A stretch of DNA of 64,000 nt from Bacillus subtilis (GTDB lineage: Bacteria; Pseudomonadota; Alphaproteobacteria; Rhizobiales; Rhizobiaceae), in assembly GCA_021733665.1 (NCBI GenBank), contig JAHREI010000008.1, positions 62,001 to 126,000 on the forward strand, written 5' to 3'. How positions within the stretch are numbered: the first letter of the stretch is position 1; each line of letters begins with the position of its first letter. Made by a program: the position numbers and the translations under genes. This document shows, in pieces, positions 50,901 to 59,900 of the stretch. Below the pieces are notes generated by a model. That model saw only the letters and a program-made list of their open reading frames with translations, was not told where the DNA came from and searched no databases.

Positions 50901-53900
50901 CCGGAATATTCGCCGATGGTGTCCATGTGGCTGTCCCGCTCGAATTGAGCGTGACTGTACCGACCTGCACATTGTTATCATAAATGATCACAGTCGCATT
51001 CGGCTCACCGGTGATCGTCAGGCGCGCCTTTGGATCATTGGTATAGCCACCATTCGTCAGTTCTCCGGTCACCGGATATGTATTGTCATAGATCGAAGTG
51101 ATCAGCGGTTTTGTCGGTGCAACCGTATCCACATTCACGGTGAAGGTTGAGCTGTTCGAGCTGGTATTGCCCGCAGCATCCGTCGCCTTGAAGGTGAAGT
51201 CATATTTACCGTCAACCAGAGCGGTATCCGGTTTCCATGTCCATTTGCCGTCAGCACCAACTGTGAGTTTGGTCACCTCCTGACCATTCATCATCACCGT
51301 CAGCGTGCTGTTGGCTTCAGCCGTGCCGGAGAAGAGCGGCTTGGTCTCATTGGTGTAGCCACCATTGGAGATATTACCAATAGCCGGTTCTGTCGCATCA
51401 TAGACGGTGGTGACCGACGGAGCATTCGGCGCAACCGTATCCACAAGAATAACCCATGGGGTTGAGGATGTTGCGTTGCCTGCAAGGTCTGTCGACTTGA
51501 CGATCAGCTGGTTGGTGCCATTGGACAGGGCATTCGGCACTGTCCATGTCCAGTTGCCGCCTGCAGGTACAACCATTGTGCCAAGCACAGTCGTGCCGCT
51601 GCTGCCGCCATAGAAGGTCAGAGTGGTACCGGCTTCAGCCGTACCCTTCAGAACCGGACGGGCATCATTGGTCAAACCATTGCTCGGAATGGTGCCGACA
51701 ATGCCGCCTTGGACGGCATCTGCAACATCGTCAATTGTTGGTTTGACCGGTGGCACAGTATCGACCGTAATGCGATAGCCGGAACCTGAGGATACAACAC
51801 TGGTGTTGCCCGCTGGATCTGTTGCTGTCGCCTTAAAGTTATACACGCCATTTGGCAGCTCCGGCACACGGAATTGCCAGTTACCAGAGGTGTCAACCGT
51901 GACTTTACCGACCACGCCGAAGACTGCGTCAACAATCTCAACCGTGCTGTTTGGTTCCGCCTTACCGCGCAGGGTCGGACGGGTATCACGTGTATGACCG
52001 CCACTGGCCAGATCAGAACTCGTCACATTGTCACGCGCTGTGTCGAATGTCGGTGCATTCGGCGCAACCGTATCAATGGTGATTTCAAAGGTGCTGGAGG
52101 CAACCGTCGTGTTACCGGCAGGGTCGGTCGCAGTCGCTGTAAACTTATGCGTACCATCACCCAGCGTACGGGTGACCTGGAAGCTCCACTTACCGTCATC
52201 GCCAACAACAGTCGTACCTACATAAGTACCACCATTATAGATAGTGATGGTGGTGCCTTTTTCACCGCGACCGATGATTTCCGGCAGGTTGTCGTTAATC
52301 GTTGCACGATTACCGAATTCACCTGTATTGCCCGGAACATCATCAATCACACCGGTAATTGTTGGTACGTTCGGAGCAATCGTGTCGACCACGATTGTAT
52401 AGCCTGCGGATGCAGGGCCTGTATTACCGGCAGCATCTGTTGCTGTCGCGGTAATGACATGACTACCATCCGGCAGACCTTCCGGCAGTTTCAATGACCA
52501 TGCACCGCTTGCGTTGGCTCGGACTGTGCCGACCAGCAAATTGCCCGCATAAATCTTGATCGTGGCATTTGCCTCGCTTGTACCTTCCACACGCGGTGCC
52601 GGATCATTGGTCAGGCCACCCTTGTCAATATTGCCGGTGTGATCCGGAACATTGTCCACAATGCGGGTGATGACCGGCGCTTCCGGTGCAATCGCATCCA
52701 CCGTTAGTGTAAAGATGCTGGAATTGCTGGTGCTGACATTGCCTGCAGGGTCAGTCGCAGTCGCATAGAAATTATGCGTCTTGCTGTCGAGCGGCTCCGT
52801 CAACTGGATCACCCAGTTACCAGTACTGTCAGCAATCGCCTGCCCAACCAGAATACCACCGTCACGGTAGAGCTTGATCACATGATAACCATCCGTTGTT
52901 CCGCGGAACGATGGTAATGTATCATCTGTCAGAGAGCCGCTTGGCATAGCCGGATTAATAATACTACCCACATCATCAGCAGCGCTGACAATGACTGGCG
53001 GCGGTGGCGGTGTAATATCGATCGTCACGATACGCGGGAACGACTGTGAACCTTCAAAGCCCAGTTCATTCACAGCCGCTGCCGACAAGCTGTGATAGCC
53101 TTCGCTCAGCTTGACGTTGGCATCGTTAAAGTTGAACGACCATTTACCATCGGCATCCGCCGTTGTGGAACCGACAAGTGCACCATTGTCATAAATACGA
53201 ATGACAAGATTTGGCTGTGAAGTACCCGTCAATAACGGATCCTGATCATTCGTCACGCTCGTATTCGGAACACTGACATTCTCAGAACCATTGTTATTGA
53301 ACAGGTTTTCAATTCTCGGAGTTTCCGGCGGGATGGTCGAGATGACCACAGACCAGCTGTCGGAAGGTACAGACACGTTGCCTGCCTCATCCACAGAGGT
53401 CACAGTGAAGACACGCAGGCCGTCTTCCTGCAATGGCGCTGTAAACGTCCATGTACCATTTGCACGGACAGTCGTTTCACCAAGCAGTACTGTTCCTTCA
53501 TAAACGCGGATCGTCGAACCGACTTCACCCTTACCGTTTAGTGTTGGTGTCGGGTCATTGGTTGGCTGACCATTCGGAACATTGCCGATGCCCGGAGCCA
53601 CATCATCATAGACGGCTGTAATTTCCGGTTTTGTCGGTGGTGTCAGATCAACAGTGATAGCCCATGCAATGGATTCACCGCTCTCGTTGCCAGCCTTATC
53701 GGTGGCCGTCACCGTAAAGCTATGGGCACCTTCCACCAGATCTGTGGTTGGGGTGAACGCCCATGTGCCGTTCGCATTGGCAATGGTTTCACCGATATAA
53801 GTGCCATTGTCATAGATCTTAACAATGGAACCGCTTTCCGCACCCGAACCGGACAGACGTGGTTTGGTATCATCAGTGGTCTTGCCATTGGCAACCGTAC

Positions 53901-56900
53901 CCGTCACGGCTCCTATATCATCTACCACGTTCGTGATGGATGGTGACGACGGAGCCAATGTGTCAACGGTGATCTTATAGCCTTCAGACTTGACGGAGAC
54001 GTTACCTGCACCGTCCACACTCACAACTGTGAATGTATGAGGCCCATTGCTCAGCGGATTGACTGGTACATAGCTCCAGTTGCCTGAAGCATCAGCAGTC
54101 ACTTCACCGATCATTGTCGCACCGTCATAGATACGGACAAGTCCATTGGCCTCTGCACCCGAACCCTTCAAGGTTGGTGTGGTGTCATTGGTAAAGCCGT
54201 CCTTGGTGACGTTACCGGTAATCGGTTCCTGAGCATCCGTAATACTGTCGATCTGCGGTGCATTTGGCGCAACCGTATCCACAGTGATGGTGAATGCCTC
54301 AGAAGCAAGGCTCACATTACCCGCAATATCAGTTGTTTTTGCTGTAAATTTATAAGTTCCGTCAGCAAGTGCATCAGTCGCTTTCCAGCTCCACTGACCG
54401 CCGGCATCAGCCGTGACTGTGGCAACCAGAACATCATCCTGATAGATGCCCACCTTCGTATTTGGTTCTGCACCGGCGCCTGACAGTTTCGGACGATTAT
54501 CATTGATAATCGCACCATCACTGAATTCACCGATCACAGGGCCGACGCCGTCATAACCAACCGTAAAGCGCGGAGCATCCGGTGCCGTCGTGTCGACAAC
54601 GATGGTATACGGAACAGAAGGCTGGCCTTCTACGCCTGCACCGTCAACGATCTTGGCCGTGAAGGAGTGATTACCCTCCGCCAGAGCTGTCGCCGGTGTG
54701 AATGTCCACTTACCATCCGCATCAGCGGTTGCCTGACCGATGATCGCGCCATTGTCATAGATATTGACCTTGGCATTGGCATCCGCCTTACCGCTGATGG
54801 CAGGCTTGGTATCATCCGTTGGTTTACCATTGCCGACAAGACCGGTGATTGAGCCGACAGCATCCATCACTTCAGTGATCGACGGTGTGCCAGGCACAGC
54901 TGTCGAGACAGTGATCGTGTGTGGTTCGGACATCACACTGGATGTACCGACCTCATTGACCGACTGAACCGTGAAGGTATGCGTACCGTCAGCGACAAAG
55001 CCGGTATAGTTCCACTGGCCTGTCGCCTGTACGGTGGTCTCACCGACATAATCGCCATTGACAAAAATCTTGAGGATTGTGCCAGGCGCACCTGTACCCG
55101 ACAGGGTCGGAGTGGTGTCATTGGTGGTGCCGCCGTTTGGCACAGCGCCGATGCCCGGCTGGGCATCATCCCAGATCTGATCAATCGTCGGCGTTTTTGG
55201 AACAGACAGGTCAATCGTGATCCGCCAGCTGCCGGACTGGGCGCTTTCATTGCCAGCCGTATCGGTTGCTGTCACAGTAAAGCTATGTGCAGCTTCTGTC
55301 AGATCCTCTGTCGGTGTGAAGCTCCATGTACCATTGGCAGCCGCTATGGTCTGGCCAATCAGCGTGCCATTGTCATAGATCTTAACAACGGAACCGGCTT
55401 CCGCACCGCCACCGGAGATGGTCGGGCGCAGATCATCGGTACGCTTGCCGTCAGCAACATTGCCCTGAACAGAGCCGACATCGTCATAGACCGAGGTGAT
55501 CGACGGGGCATTTGGTGCCAATGTATCAACATTGATGCGCCATGTTGCAGAATATGCACCTTCATTACCAGCCGCATCCACGGCTTTAACGCGGAAGGTA
55601 TGCGAGCCATTGGCCAGATCGCTATCCGGTGCAAATGACCATTTACCGTCTGTGACAGTCACTTCACCAAGCAGGGTTGTGCCGTCATAGATACGCACCA
55701 GTGTGATATCGTCTGCGGCTGTACCGGAGATAACAGGGCGCGGATCATTGGTAATGCCGCCATTGGTGATGTCACCGGTGATTGGCTCTGCGGCATCGAC
55801 AACAGACGTGATCGCTGCATCATCACTGCCTGGTGCTGTTGTATCAACATTCAGCGTAAAGGCATCAGAGCTTGAACCTTCATTACCCGCCGCATCAACG
55901 GTGGTGGCGATGAAGTCATGCTTGCCTTCCGACAGCGTCGGAACATCAAACGTCCAGTTACCGTCCTTATCCGCCTGTACCTGACCCAAAAGCTTGCCTT
56001 CGGAATAGATGCGGATGAAGCCGTTCGGCTCCGCACCCTTACCATTAAGGCGTGGGGTGGTGTCATTGGTAAAGCCGCCATGGATAACTTCACCGGTATT
56101 CGGCTGTACGTCATCGCTGGCGCTGCTGATCTCAGGCTTATATTTGGCATCAGGTGGTGTGAGATCGACCTCAATGGTCCAAGGCATCGAGGCATTGCCT
56201 TCGTTACCGGCCGCATCTGTCGAAGTGGCTGTGAAGACATGCACACCCTCAATCAGATCTGTGGTTGGTGTGAAGACCCATGTGCCATTGGCCGCAGCTT
56301 TGGTCTCACCCAACAGCACGCCATTGTCATAAATCTTGACAGTAGAGCCGCCCTCAGCACCCGAACCCGAGATCGTAGGCTTGGTATCATCGGTGGTTTT
56401 GCCCGAAGCAACCGCACCCTGAACCGAGCCCACATCATCGAGAACCTGTGTGATGGTTGGTGCATTTGGTGCTGTCGTATCAATGGTCACACGCCATGCA
56501 GTCGTGAACGGACCTTCGTTACCGGCGCCATCAACCGCTTTGATGCGGAAGTTATGCACGCCATTGGCAAGATCGCTATCCGGTGTAAACGACCAGATAC
56601 CACCAGTGACCTTCACTTCACCAAGGAGTGTTGTACCATCATAGATACGCACCAGTGCGATGTCGTCTTTGGCCGTACCGGAGATGGCAGGGCGGGCATC
56701 ATTGGTCAGGCCGCCATTGGCGATCTCACCGGTATAGGCATCCACATCATCATAGACGGAAGTAATCTCCGCATCGGTGACTTTCGGTGCGGTTGTATCA
56801 ACCGTCAGTGTGAATGGTTCAGAGCTTGAACCCTCATTGCCGGCCGCATCTGTGGTTTTGGCAATGAAGACATGTGTGCCTTCAGAACGGGTCGGAACAT

Positions 56901-59900
56901 CAAAGCTCCAGTTACCATTCGCATCGGCCTGAACCTGACCAAGCAGCTTACCGCCGGAATAGATGCGGATGAAGCCATCCGGTTCTGCCCCGTTACCATT
57001 GAGGCGTGGCGTTGTATCATTGGTAAAGCCGTTATTGGTAACTTCACCGGTATCCGGCAATACATCATCGCTGGCACTGGTGATCTCAGGCTTGAACTTC
57101 GCCTCTGGCGGTGTGGTATCCACCACCACAACCCAAGGCATGGAGGCCGAGCTTTCATTGCCGGCAGCATCGGTTGCAGTCACAGTGAAGCTGTGGCTAC
57201 CTTCCGGCAGTTCGGTATCCGGAGTGAAGCTCCATGTACCATTGGCATTGGCGTTGGTCTGACCAATCAGAGTGCCATTGTCGTAGATTTTAACAATGGA
57301 ACCGGCCTCCGCACCATTCCCCGACAGGGTCGGCTTGGTGTCATCGGTGGTCTTGCCAGAAGCAACCGCACCTTGAACAGTGCCCACATCATCGAGAACC
57401 TGTGTGATGGCAGGGGTATTCGGCGCAAGCGTATCAACAGTGATCTTGAACTCAGCCGATTTAGCAGAGGCATTACCAGCCGCATCCACTGCGGTCACAG
57501 TGAATGTGTGCAAGCCGTTACCTAGTGCGTTGACCGGTGTATATTCCCAGTTGCCTGAAGCATCAGCAGTCACTTCGCCAAGCAATGTCGCACCATCATA
57601 GATGCGCACAGTACCATTGGCCTCCGCACCCGAACCCTTCAGGGTTGGTGTGGTGTCATTGGTAAAGCCATTCTTGGCAATCTCACCGGTAATCGGTTCC
57701 TGATCATCGCTCACACTGTCGATCTGCGGTGCATTTGGTGCAACCGTATCAACGGTGATGGTGAAGGCTTCGGATTCAAGGCTCACATTACCCGCAGCAT
57801 CTTCAACTGTTGCAGTGAACTTGTAATTGCCATCGGCCAGAGCTGTCGCGCTCTTCCAGTTCCACTGACCACCGGCATCAGCCGTGATGGTCGTAACCAG
57901 AACGCCATCCTGATAGATGTGAACTTTGGAGTTCGCTTCTGCACCCGCACCAGACAGACGCGGACGATTGTCATTGATGAATGCACCATCGGTGAACTCA
58001 CCGGTGATCGGACCAACAGCATCATAACCCGATGTAAAGCGCGGAGCATCCGGTGCCGTCGTGTCGACAATAATTGCGTAAGTTTTCGATGCAGGGCTGA
58101 CATTGCCGGCGGCATCCGTTGCGGTTACCGACAGGCTGTGATTGCCGTCTTCAAAATCCGCATTTGGCTTGAAGCTCCAGTCACCATTGGCATCGGCAAT
58201 AACAGTTCCGATCGCTTCGCCCAAATCATAAATAGTAACCGTAGAGCCAGCTTCAGCCCTACCACTTAAAACAGGACGTGCATCATCGGTAATACCATTG
58301 GCTTTAATAATTCCGGTGATGGAACCTTCATTGTCTGTAATCGCGGAAATGGCCGGTATTGCCGGTGCTATACTATCAACGGTAAAGCCGAACGGATCGG
58401 ATGCTCCGCTTTCATTGCCAGCAGCATCGGTCGTTGTTACGGTAAACTTATGTTCGCCCTGGGACAAACTGCTCTTGAGTTCGAAACTCCAAGTGCCGTC
58501 TTCTTCCGCAATAACAGTGCCGATCTTACGGGTACCGTCATAGATGGTTACGGTCGAGCCAGCTTCTGCCTCACCCGACAAGGTCGGACGGCGTTCACTG
58601 GTGATCATGTTGTCTGTCAACTCATTACCAGCTGCATCGGCAACCTGTGTAATTGTTGGCACGTCAGGGGCTGTTGTATCGACATTAATTGTCCAGCTTG
58701 CTGACGGAACGCCTTCATTGCCTGCTTTATCTGTTGCGGTGACAGTGAAGATATGTTCGCCTTCAGCCAGATCTATTGCCGGCGTGAAGCTCCATGTACC
58801 ATTGGCATTGGCTGTTGTTTCACCAATTAGCACGCCTTTGTCATAGAGTTTAACAACGGAACCGGCTTCTGCACCGGAACCGGAAATAACCGGTTTGACG
58901 TCGTCTGTGGCTTTACCGCTGGCAACGTTGCCCTGAATGGAGCCGACATCATCAAGAACCTGTGTGATGGATGGTGCGTTCGGGGCGATGGTGTCAATCG
59001 TGACATTATAGGCGTCAGAGCGCGGGGAAACATTGCCCGCTTTGTCTACGGATACAACTGTGAAACTGTGTTGTCCGTTGCCCAGAGCATCTGCAGGCGT
59101 GAAGCTCCACAGGCCGGATGCGTCTGCGGTCACTTCGCCAAGCAGATTACTGCCGTCATAGATGCGTATAATACCGTTGGCTTCGGCACCGGAACCGGAC
59201 AGGGTTGGTGTGTTGTCGTTCGTAAAGCCGCCATTGACGACGGAGCCTTCGACAGGCGCTACATCGTCTGTAATAGTGTCAATAACCGGCTTCTCTGGCG
59301 CTACAGTATCAATGGTGACACTAAAGGCACTTGATGCCTGACTGACATTGCCCGCTGTATCTGTAACAGTCGCGGTAAATTCATAAGAACCGTCGTTCAG
59401 AGCCGTTGCGCTTTTCCAGCTCCACTGGCCGGTTACATCGGCGCGTACTGTCGCAACTAAAGCGCCGTCCTGATAGATTTTTACCTGTGCATTGGCTTCC
59501 GCACCGGAACCGGAGAGTTTCGGACGATTGTCATTGATGATCGCGCCGCTCGCAAAGTCACCAACAACTGGACCGACAGCATCATAGCCGATGGTAAACT
59601 CCGGTGCTTCCGGAGCAATTGTGTCGACTGTGATTGTGAAGGCTTTAGAAGTGGTGCTGACATTGCCTGCAATATCAGTTGCAGTCACTGTGAAGCTGTG
59701 AGTACCTTCCGACAGGTTATTGTCAGGCACATATGTCCAAAGGCCATTGGCATCAGCCGTAACAAAGCCGATTTCTTCGCCCTGATCATAGATTGTGACG
59801 CGGGATCCGGCTTCAGCCTTGCCGCTAAGTGTCGGGCGGGCGTCATCGGTCATGGCATTCGGTGCCAGAGTGCCTGTAATGTCGCCGACAGCATCGGTAA